A stretch of DNA of 64,000 nucleotides. Origin: JBCBKU01 sp965267475 (lineage in GTDB: Bacteria; Pseudomonadota; Alphaproteobacteria; Rhodobacterales; Rhodobacteraceae). The stretch covers positions 62,001-126,000 of the forward strand of contig OZ254079.1 in NCBI GenBank assembly GCA_965267475.1, in the 5' to 3' direction. The notes under the pieces were generated by a model that searched no databases, had not been told where the DNA came from, and saw only the letters and a list, made by a program, of their open reading frames with translations. Below, one piece after another: positions 17,360 to 24,335 of this stretch. Each line of letters starts with the position of its first letter. Position 1 is the stretch's first letter. Made by a program: the position numbers and the translations under genes.

Positions 17360-18166
17360 TCACCGGCTCCAAACCGCATTGGCCACGTCACCGCCCGCGG
17401 CAAGCCGCCGCCAGGCTTCGAATGCGGCGTAGAAATCGATCAAACTGATCCCAAATGCTTTCTGAAAGGCATCCTGACGACGCAGCCGCGTCCTTTCCTG
17501 CACATAGACAAAGGGCGCCGCCTTGCCGTTCGGTGAAACCTCGACCAACCCAAGAACCGCCAGATAGCCGATGGCCGAGGTGTCGCGCGCGGTCGCCCGG
17601 TCTTCCAGGCGGGACAACGGCAGATCCAATGCACCGGACGCGCGCGCCGCCTGCAGGGCATCGCGTTCCGCCTCGGACGCCGTGATCTCGCGACGCGCAA
17701 TCGCGATATCATTGGCATAATAGGCGCCCATTCCCTGATCGAGCCAAAGCGCGAGGGCTTCGGACACGCGCCCATCCCCGAACATGGTCTGAAGCGCGTC
17801 GGCGAACATGGCCCGTGTGACCAAAGCTTGGTCCGCACCGGCCCAGCCCGGATGCCCCGGATGAATTGCAAGAACCGTTTGGTCCGCGTCGTCCCGCGTC
17901 ACATTGCAACAGACCGCCGAGTCCGGGCGGGTCCCGATCTCGATACGCCAGCGCGATTTCTGCGTGTCGCTCAACCCCAGGCCAAGGACGTTCCGAAAAT
18001 AGTCTTCGGCCAGCAGGATTTCGTCTTGAAAGGCGCGTCGGGCTTCGGCTGGCACGTCAGGATGAATGTCAAACGTGAACCCACCGGGGCCTATATCCGC
18101 CGATTGCAGCGCCCCCGGCATCAGCCCGAAGACCAACACCGCTGCGCGCAGGATCAACTGAGCCAC
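17360..18166 (-). CDS. exported hypothetical protein resembling a degenerate gluzincin peptidase
   Basis: 268 residues with an N-terminal signal peptide (ILRAAVLVFGLMPGALQSAD). The body resembles peptidase-MA-like gluzincins, including a LALWLDQGMGAYY helix where active enzymes have W-hydrophobic-x-E-G. The preceding helix that should hold HEXXH reads RAMFADALQTM, so the zinc site appears lost. It starts with GTG and overlaps the end of the ATPase gene by 13 bases, inside the importer operon. It may be a binding or accessory protein in the periplasm. The family call is by pattern only. Confidence 0.6.
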   Translation of the reverse strand: MAQLILRAAVLVFGLMPGALQSADIGPGGFTFDIHPDVPAEARRAFQDEILLAEDYFRNVLGLGLSDTQKSRWRIEIGTRPDSAVCCNVTRDDADQTVLAIHPGHPGWAGADQALVTRAMFADALQTMFGDGRVSEALALWLDQGMGAYYANDIAIARREITASEAERDALQAARASGALDLPLSRLEDRATARDTSAIGYLAVLGLVEVSPNGKAAPFVYVQERTRLRRQDAFQKAFGISLIDFYAAFEAWRRLAAGGDVANAVWSR

Positions 18167-18978
18167 CGCTTTCGCCGACGATAGCTCCGAACATCGCGAA
18201 AGCTTTTCCGCCCGTCCTCGGACATGCCCAGATAGAACTCCTTCACATCCGGGTTCTCGCGCAGCTCTTCCGCGGGGCCGTCCATCACCACGCGGCCCGA
18301 TTCAAGAATATACCCGTAATGGGCAAACCGCAGGGCCACATTGGTGTTCTGTTCCGCCAGAAGAAAGCTGACACCCTCTTTCTCGTTCAGATCCTTCACG
18401 ATCCCGAAGATCTCTTCGACAAGCTGCGGCGCCAACCCCATGGACGGCTCGTCCAGAAGAATTGTCTCGGGCCGCGACATCAGCGCGCGCCCGATTGCGG
18501 TCATCTGCTGCTCACCGCCAGAGGTATAGCCCGCCTGCGATTTCCGCCGCTCTTTCAGCCGCGGAAAATACGTATAGACAAGGTCAAGATCCTTCTCGAC
18601 CTCAGCCCGCCCGTCGCCCCGCGTGTAGGCGCCGGTCATCAGGTTTTCCTCAACCGTCAAATGCTCGAAACAATGGCGCCCCTCCATGACCTGGATGACG
18701 CCGCGCCGCACCATTTCCGCCGGGTCAAGCGCCCGCGTGTCCTGCCCGGCATAGGAAATCGTTCCCTTGGTGACCTCGCCCCGTTCGGACCTGAGAAGGT
18801 TGGAAATGGCTTTCAGCGTCGTGGTCTTGCCCGCGCCATTGCCGCCCAAAAGGGCGGTGATGCCACCTTTGGGCACCGACAGCGACACGCCCTTCAGAAC
18901 CAGGATCACGTGATCATAGATCACCTCGATGTTGTTCACATCGAGAAGCGCCTCGGTCTCTTGCAGCTCATCACGCAT
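18154..18978 (-). CDS. LivF-type ABC transporter ATP-binding protein
   Basis: 274 residues with all ABC ATPase motifs: Walker A GGNGAGKTTT, Q-loop, the signature TSGGEQQM, Walker B TILLDEPSMGLAP and the switch H-loop replaced in the usual LivF style by AEQNTN. This is one of the two ATPases of a HAAT (branched-chain amino acid) type importer. Relative to E. coli LivF it has a C-terminal extension ending in a basic RRRKRW. A hairpin element separates it from the binding-protein gene upstream, which can lower expression of downstream genes. The imported substrate is inferred to be a carboxylate. Confidence 0.93.
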   Translation of the reverse strand: MRDELQETEALLDVNNIEVIYDHVILVLKGVSLSVPKGGITALLGGNGAGKTTTLKAISNLLRSERGEVTKGTISYAGQDTRALDPAEMVRRGVIQVMEGRHCFEHLTVEENLMTGAYTRGDGRAEVEKDLDLVYTYFPRLKERRKSQAGYTSGGEQQMTAIGRALMSRPETILLDEPSMGLAPQLVEEIFGIVKDLNEKEGVSFLLAEQNTNVALRFAHYGYILESGRVVMDGPAEELRENPDVKEFYLGMSEDGRKSFRDVRSYRRRKRWLS

Positions 18979-18982
18979 GGGT

Positions 18983-19039
18983 CTTCATCTTGGCAAAATT
19001 ACTCAAATGAACCCGGCGGCAACCGGAGCCGCCGCCGGG
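18983..19039 (-). repeat. Rhodobacteraceae-type intergenic hairpin element, copy 2
   Basis: On the minus strand, immediately after the binding-protein stop, a 9-bp perfect stem CCCGGCGGC/GCCGCCGGG with a 10-base loop is followed by GAGTAATTTTGCCAAGATGA. The tail matches copy 1 at 4431-4484 (GAGTATTTCTGCCAAG). It probably protects the 3' end of the binding-protein message and partly terminates. Confidence 0.6.
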
Positions 19040-19046
19040 AAAAGGG

Positions 19047-20336
19047 TCAGCTTGCTTCGCAAGACTCGTTCATCGGCCAAGGCGCATTGGCACCGGCATA
19101 TTCGGCGGCCTTCTCGGCTTCGAGCGGTTCAATCGCCGCCCGGTCCGCGCTGAGGAGATCCGAAGCCTTCACAAACTGGCTGCCATCCCATTCGATCATC
19201 CAGCCGCCGGAATGGCCGGTGTGATCAGCGCAGTTGGTCGAAAACGGCGCCATCATGCCCGTTAGACCCAACTCGTCGATCTTCTCGGGCGTGAAGTTCA
19301 GATTGGCCAGACCATCGCGCAATTCAGCGGCGTTGATCACGCCCTTGCCGTGCAGGATCTGGGCTTGCCGGATCCCCTCGGCGAGGATCGCCGAGATAAT
19401 CACGCCGCGGCCATAGAACACCTCGCTTTGCTCTTCCGCATCTGCGGCACTGTCGCCCACATGTTCGGAAATGGCGGCCATGACCGGCGCGTCTGCGTTT
19501 GGCAGCGACCAGGAAATCGCGCGATAGCCCTTACCCTGATCACCGACCAGTTGCAGGTCATCGGAATGGCCGGACCACCAGACGCCGATGAACTGGTCCA
19601 TCGGATACCGGGTCTTGACCGCCTCGGTGATGGCGCCCGCATTCATCGCGCCCCAGCCCCACATGATCACGTAGTCCGGACGTTCACGCCGGATCTGCAA
19701 CCACTGGGCCGACTGGTTCTGCATCTCGGAAATGCCGACCGGGATGGGCAGCACGTCGAAGCCGTGTTCTTCGCCCATCGCTTCCAGAAGCGGCAGCGGT
19801 TCCTTCCCATAGGGATGGTCAAGATGAAGATGCGCGATCTTCTTGCCGGCCAGCGACGACAGATCCCCGCCCGAGATTTCTTGCAGGATCATCGACATGC
19901 CGTCCCAGTACGATGCTGGCGGGTTGAACGCCCACTGGAAGGTCTTGCCGTCCGACATCGGGCTGAACCCGTATCCCGGCGCCAGGATCGGGATCTGATC
20001 GACATTGGTCTTCGGCAGCACCTGAAGCGTGATACCGGTCGACCAGGGCTGCGTGACAACGGCGCGATCCTTGGTTTTCTCATAGCATTCGACGCCCTTC
20101 TCGGTCGAATAACCGGTTTCACACTCATCGAAGGCGATCTTCACGCCGCCGATCCCGCCATCGCGCGCGTTCAACATTTCGATGTAATCGCGCTGCCCGT
20201 TCATCAGCGGAATACCGGTCGCGGCAAACGGCCCGGTCCGGTAACTCAGGTTGGGCACATAAATCTCTTCCGCCACAGCCGTTGTCGCGAAGCCCGCGAC
20301 CACGCTTGCAAGCGCCAGTCTGGTCAGTGTTTTCAT
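19047..20336 (-). CDS. ABC transporter substrate-binding protein, branched-chain amino acid/carboxylate type
   Basis: 429 residues with a signal peptide (MKTLTRLALASVVAGFATTA, cleavage after AVA). The type 1 periplasmic-binding fold of the LivJ/LivK family follows (YRTGPFAATGIPLMNGQRDYIEMLNARDGGIGG near the N-terminus). It is longer than LivJ and of the group often linked to aromatic or fatty-acid use. It delivers the ligand to the LivH/LivM-type permease. Located between the permease gene and the second ATPase gene, it is followed by a stabilising hairpin, as expected for a protein needed in excess. Confidence 0.92.
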   Translation of the reverse strand: MKTLTRLALASVVAGFATTAVAEEIYVPNLSYRTGPFAATGIPLMNGQRDYIEMLNARDGGIGGVKIAFDECETGYSTEKGVECYEKTKDRAVVTQPWSTGITLQVLPKTNVDQIPILAPGYGFSPMSDGKTFQWAFNPPASYWDGMSMILQEISGGDLSSLAGKKIAHLHLDHPYGKEPLPLLEAMGEEHGFDVLPIPVGISEMQNQSAQWLQIRRERPDYVIMWGWGAMNAGAITEAVKTRYPMDQFIGVWWSGHSDDLQLVGDQGKGYRAISWSLPNADAPVMAAISEHVGDSAADAEEQSEVFYGRGVIISAILAEGIRQAQILHGKGVINAAELRDGLANLNFTPEKIDELGLTGMMAPFSTNCADHTGHSGGWMIEWDGSQFVKASDLLSADRAAIEPLEAEKAAEYAGANAPWPMNESCEAS

Positions 20337-20373
20337 GGTTTCCTCCCTTTTTGTCGTCTTGTGGGGCCGCCCC

Positions 20374-21450
20374 TTAATAGGGGAACGGCCAGTGAATAAG
20401 TTTCTCGCGGATCAGAGCCCAAAGCCGCGCCAGCCCATGGGGTTCCACGATCAGGAAAAAGACGATCAGCGCGCCGACGATCATGATATTCAGGTGTTCA
20501 ACCGTCGCCGATTTGATATCGAGGCCCAGCGCCTCCGGCACGACGTTCAGGACAACGGGCAGCGCGATGATCAGAATCGCGCCCAGATAGTTGCCAAGGA
20601 TCGAGCCCAATCCCCCAATGATCGCGATGAAGAGAACCCGGAACGACAGCTCGATGTCGAACAGGTTCGGTTCTGCCGCGCCGCGCCACAGGAAGACGAA
20701 TAAGGCACCCGAAACGCCAACAATGTAAGATGACACGGCAAAGGCCATCAGCTTGGCCTTCAGCAGGTTGATCCCGATCAACTCCGCCGCGATGTCCATG
20801 TCCCGGACCGATTTCCAGGCGCGCCCGATCCCTCCGCGCGTCAGATTGATCGCAACCAGCGTCAGAACCGTCACAATGACGAGAACGAAGTAATACTGCG
20901 TCATCGACGTCGCCAAAGGCCCGGCCACGGCCACCCCGAAGATATCGACATTCGGCACTTGGATCGCGCCCGAGGCGTTGAAGTTGTAAAGCCAGGCCCA
21001 TTTTTCGAAAAGCCAGATCAGGAAGAACTGCGCGGCCAGCGTGGCAATCGCCAGATAGAAGCCCTTGATCCTGAGCGATGGAAGCCCGAATGCAACCCCT
21101 ACACCGGCCGAGAACAGCCCCGACAACAGGACCGCGATCACTAGGTTCATCTCGGGGAAGATCGTGATCAGCTTGTAACAGGCATAAGCGCCGACCCCCA
21201 TGAACGCCCCGGTGCCAAGGGACAACTGCCCGGCATAGCCCGTCAGGATGTTCAGGCCCGTCGCGGCCAGCGCATAGATCAGGACCGGGATCAAAAGCGT
21301 CTGGAAAACGAACTCGCTGGCCGAGAAGGGAAGGATCACCCAGGCGAACAGCAGAATGATGGCCAGAAGCCAGGCATCCTGTTTGACCGGGAAAAGCGCC
21401 TGATCGGCACGATAGCTGGTTTTGAATTGTCCGGCGGTTTTGTAGATCAT
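20374..21450 (-). CDS. LivM-type ABC transporter permease
   Basis: 358 residues with about ten hydrophobic segments and the family motif GxGPxxxxTGYAGQLSLG seen as NILTGYAGQLSLGTGAFMGV, plus the cytoplasmic coupling loop GRAWKSVRDMDIAAELIGIN. This is the second transmembrane subunit of the HAAT importer and pairs with the LivH-type subunit upstream. The N-terminus carries about 40 additional polar residues before the first helix. Co-transcribed with its neighbours, all reading in the same direction. Confidence 0.93.
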   Translation of the reverse strand: MIYKTAGQFKTSYRADQALFPVKQDAWLLAIILLFAWVILPFSASEFVFQTLLIPVLIYALAATGLNILTGYAGQLSLGTGAFMGVGAYACYKLITIFPEMNLVIAVLLSGLFSAGVGVAFGLPSLRIKGFYLAIATLAAQFFLIWLFEKWAWLYNFNASGAIQVPNVDIFGVAVAGPLATSMTQYYFVLVIVTVLTLVAINLTRGGIGRAWKSVRDMDIAAELIGINLLKAKLMAFAVSSYIVGVSGALFVFLWRGAAEPNLFDIELSFRVLFIAIIGGLGSILGNYLGAILIIALPVVLNVVPEALGLDIKSATVEHLNIMIVGALIVFFLIVEPHGLARLWALIREKLIHWPFPY

Positions 21451-21484
21451 CGGGCCGCCTCCACCCGATGGATTGGTCCCGGCG

Positions 21485-21739
21485 CTACGCTCGCGCCAAG
21501 CGCCGCAAAACCCGCCACCGGAAGACGCCGTTCAAGACCGACAAGATGGCGCAGGTGCTGGCCAGGATCCCGCTGATGACGAACTGAGTGGCCGGATTGT
21601 CGAGATCCCAGGTCAGACCGTCCAGGAACCCGTCGCCGTAAAGCGCCATCGCGGCCTCGAAATAGAAATACGCCGCGCCTGCGAAGGCGATGGCCGCAAA
21701 AACCCAGGACAGCGCCTTTCGGGCGGGCGGATGAACCAT
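21485..21739 (-). CDS. small two-helix membrane protein in the ABC importer operon
   Basis: 84 residues with two hydrophobic segments (SWVFAAIAFAGAAYFYFEAA and TQFVISGILASTCAILSVL) and a basic tail RWRVLRRLARA. It lies between the LivH- and LivM-type genes. The ATG chosen has a Shine-Dalgarno GGGGAG nine bases upstream; a TTG at 21823 would add 28 residues that look unlike a membrane protein. A longer overlapping frame on the same strand is Arg/Gly-rich and unlikely to be expressed. I do not recognise a family. It may be an accessory subunit of the permease. Confidence 0.6.
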   Translation of the reverse strand: MVHPPARKALSWVFAAIAFAGAAYFYFEAAMALYGDGFLDGLTWDLDNPATQFVISGILASTCAILSVLNGVFRWRVLRRLARA

Positions 21740-21861
21740 GTACCAAACTCCCCGTCGGATCCACTGGGCATACCCCGCCCACCGACTTCGGGCCAGTGTC
21801 GTGGTCCAATCGCCGCGACACAAGGCGGAAATCGGAAACAGTCCGGTCGAGGATTGGCATG

Positions 21862-22815
21862 TTAGACCCGCTCAATGATCTTCTCCCCAAACAGACCCTG
21901 CGGGCGGAACAGCAAGACCGTCAGCGCTAGGACATAGGCGAACCAGGCCTCGGTCGAGCCGCCAAGCAAAGGCTGGCCCCAGTAAATCTCGAACAGTTTC
22001 TCAAGGATGCCGATCATCAACCCGCCGACGATGGCGCCGGTAATCGATTCCAATCCGCCCAGCATGAGAACCGGCAGAGCCTTCAGCGCGATAATCTCTA
22101 AGGCGAAGCTGACGCCAGCGCGCGATCCCCAGGCGATCCCGGTCATCAGGGCAATCACCCCCGCGATGAACCAGACCAGAACCCAGATCGTCGTCAGCGA
22201 AATGCCCACCGACAACGCCGCCTGATGGTCGTCGCCCAACGCGCGAATGGCGCGGCCCATGCGGCTTTTGTTCAGGAAGACCAAAAGCGCGGCCACCATC
22301 AGTCCCGCCCCGATCACGACGGTCAAATCGCGCTGCTCGATCAAGACGAACCCGTCGAACGGATTTATCTCAATGGATCCCGTGGGGATCCCCAGCTCTT
22401 TGGTGATCATCACCTTGTTCTCGCCGCCGAAGATCAGCTCGCCGGTGCCCACAAGGAACAGCGTGATCCCTATGGTCGCCATGAACAGAATAATGTCGGG
22501 CTGATTGACAAGCGGTCGCAACACGATCCGCTCGATGCCCACGGCCAGGAAGAACATGACGCCGAGCGTTGCGATCAACGCAAGCCATGCCGGAAGCCCC
22601 GCAGCATGCAGACCGACCAATGTCAGGGCGGCGAAGACGACCATGATGCCTTGCGCAAAGTTGAAGATCCGGCTTGCGCGGAAAATCAGCACGAAGCCCA
22701 GCGCGATCAACGCGTAAAGGACGCCCGAAACCAGCCCTTCCCACAAGACCTGCAACAAGAAATCCGGTGCGCCAAACATGTCGGCAAAGGGTTCAAGAAA
22801 GATCTTGGAAAACAT
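21862..22815 (-). CDS. LivH-type ABC transporter permease
   Basis: 317 residues with eight or more membrane segments and the family signatures GLVSGVLYALIALGFVLIFR, FNFAQG and the coupling loop MGRAIRALGDDHQAALSVGI. The C-terminal LLFRPQGLFGEK is typical of LivH. It forms the translocation path together with the LivM-type subunit. Ninety bases separate it from the upstream LivG-type gene, and this gap contains three evenly spaced AACCCATA repeats. Confidence 0.94.
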   Translation of the reverse strand: MFSKIFLEPFADMFGAPDFLLQVLWEGLVSGVLYALIALGFVLIFRASRIFNFAQGIMVVFAALTLVGLHAAGLPAWLALIATLGVMFFLAVGIERIVLRPLVNQPDIILFMATIGITLFLVGTGELIFGGENKVMITKELGIPTGSIEINPFDGFVLIEQRDLTVVIGAGLMVAALLVFLNKSRMGRAIRALGDDHQAALSVGISLTTIWVLVWFIAGVIALMTGIAWGSRAGVSFALEIIALKALPVLMLGGLESITGAIVGGLMIGILEKLFEIYWGQPLLGGSTEAWFAYVLALTVLLFRPQGLFGEKIIERV

Positions 22816-22865
22816 CAGATGCCCCCCGGTACGTCGGTTCGGGGCGCCGAAACTTTATCGGTATG

Positions 22866-22896
22866 AAACCCATACCAAACCCATATTGAACCCATA
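22866..22896. repeat. three 11-bp-phased AACCCATA repeats upstream of the LivH-type gene
   Basis: AAACCCATA, AAACCCATA and GAACCCATA start at 22866, 22877 and 22888. The 11-base period is one helical turn. They sit in the only sizeable gap of the importer operon, about 50 bases before the permease start, and could bind a regulator or act in the mRNA leader. Confidence 0.55.
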
Positions 22897-22905
22897 TGGT
22901 CACAT

Positions 22906-23727
22906 TCAGTCATGTGAGACCCCCAGATAGGCATCGATCACCTCGGGGTTGGCGCGCACAGCTTCCGGCGTTCCGTCCCCGATCTTACGCCCGTAATCCA
23001 TCACGACGACGCGGTCCGAGATGTCCATGACCACGCCCATATCGTGTTCGATCAGGGCAATGGTCGTCCCAAACTCGTCATTCACGTCCAGAATGAACCG
23101 GCTCATGTCTTCTTTCTCTTCGACATTCATGCCCGCCATCGGCTCGTCCAGAAGAAGAAGCTTCGGTTCCGCCGCCAAGGCCCGGCCAAGTTCGACGCGC
23201 TTTTGCAGCCCATAGGGCAAACGACCGACCGGCGTCTTTCGGATGTGCTGGATCTCAAGAAAATCGATAACCTTTTCAACCTGTTCGCGATGGGCGGTTT
23301 CTTCCCGCTCGGCCTTGCCCCACCAGATCGCCTGCGCCAGCAGACCCGAGGTCATCATCGTGTTTCGACCGGTCATGATGTTGTCGAGCGTCGACATGCC
23401 CTTGAACAGCGCGATGTTCTGAAACGTCCGCGCGATGCCCTGACGCGCGACTTCATAGGGTTTCATCTGGGGTCGCCTCGCCCCGTGAAACCAGATCTCG
23501 CCTTCCTGCGGATGATAGAACCCGTTGATGACGTTCAGCATCGAGGATTTGCCAGCGCCGTTCGGACCGATGATCGCGCGGATCTCGCCTTCACGAATGT
23601 CGAACGAGATATCGCTGATCGCCGTAACCCCGCCAAATCGCAGGGTAATATTCTTCATCTCCAAAACCGCTGGCCCGATCGTGCGACCGTCCTCGGTGGT
23701 GTAGGTGTCGGGCGACAACTGGTTCAT
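22906..23727 (-). CDS. LivG-type ABC transporter ATP-binding protein
   Basis: 273 residues. Walker A GPNGAGKSS and Walker B LLLLDEPMAGMN are clear; the signature helix is LPYGLQKRVELG, a variant of LSYGQQ, and the H-loop is ALIEHDMGVV. Its length matches LivG of HAAT importers. The ATG is chosen because it overlaps the stop of the upstream exported-protein gene as ATGA; a longer start 30 bases upstream would be an unconserved addition. Works with the LivF-type ATPase four genes downstream. Confidence 0.93.
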   Translation of the reverse strand: MNQLSPDTYTTEDGRTIGPAVLEMKNITLRFGGVTAISDISFDIREGEIRAIIGPNGAGKSSMLNVINGFYHPQEGEIWFHGARRPQMKPYEVARQGIARTFQNIALFKGMSTLDNIMTGRNTMMTSGLLAQAIWWGKAEREETAHREQVEKVIDFLEIQHIRKTPVGRLPYGLQKRVELGRALAAEPKLLLLDEPMAGMNVEEKEDMSRFILDVNDEFGTTIALIEHDMGVVMDISDRVVVMDYGRKIGDGTPEAVRANPEVIDAYLGVSHD

Positions 23728-24335
23728 TGGCCCCCCGGTGGATTGGCGGTGCGGCACAGTTCCTCCAAGGTTCTGTCGGCGCGTGCCACGGTTTTGACCG
23801 AGAAGATCTGCCGTTCGTCCCGGGCAGCAACCGAGAAGAGAACATAGGTATAGGCCCCGTCCGTCGGTCCATCGGCCATGACCATCTGGCGGGTCACCAC
23901 GTCCTTATCGCCGAGATTCTCGAAGGCCGGACAGATCGTTTCGACCGGTGTTTCAAGCGACACCCATTCGGCAATCGCACTGCCATATGCCACCAATTCC
24001 GCTTCGTCCTGGAACTGCGTAAAGCCTGAAAACACGGTATGACCGGGCTGCGACCAACCCACCTCAAGGCTGCACGTTGATCGCCCCTCGGACGTGAGCA
24101 CTTGCAGCCGGGCACCTTCCTCGCCCAAAGCATATGTGGTCAGGGACACGGCCTCGCCGCCCTGTTGATGCAGGGTGCGCAATCCATCGATATTCGGCGC
24201 GCCAGCTTCCAGCATCGGTTGCCCGCAATGGGTCAAGAAAAGCGCCGCCGTTTCGGCGCCCGGGACCTGCGTGATTTGTGCCGAGGCAGGTGATGCCACC
24301 AAAAGCGCGAAGGCGCCGCAAGAAAGCCCCCTCAT
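23724..24335 (-). CDS. exported hypothetical protein of the ABC importer operon
   Basis: 203 residues with a signal peptide (MRGLSCGAFALLVASPASAQ). The mature part has four cysteines (in THCGQP, STCSLEV, ETICPAF and EELCRT) that could form two disulfides in the periplasm. No known domain was recognised. It is coupled to both neighbours by four-base ATGA overlaps: the acyl-CoA synthetase upstream and the LivG-type ATPase downstream. This tight packing argues for a role in the same uptake system, perhaps as an additional ligand- or envelope-binding protein. Function unknown. Confidence 0.7.
   Translation of the reverse strand: MRGLSCGAFALLVASPASAQITQVPGAETAALFLTHCGQPMLEAGAPNIDGLRTLHQQGGEAVSLTTYALGEEGARLQVLTSEGRSTCSLEVGWSQPGHTVFSGFTQFQDEAELVAYGSAIAEWVSLETPVETICPAFENLGDKDVVTRQMVMADGPTDGAYTYVLFSVAARDERQIFSVKTVARADRTLEELCRTANPPGGQ

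Noticed and set aside
19350..20399. 349-codon plus-strand frame opposite the substrate-binding protein gene
   Set aside because: Shadow of a certain gene, with no initiation signal or recognisable domain.
21447..21890. 147-codon minus-strand frame between the two permease genes
   Set aside because: Arg/Gly-rich shadow. The overlapping 84-residue frame has membrane helices and a good ribosome-binding site.
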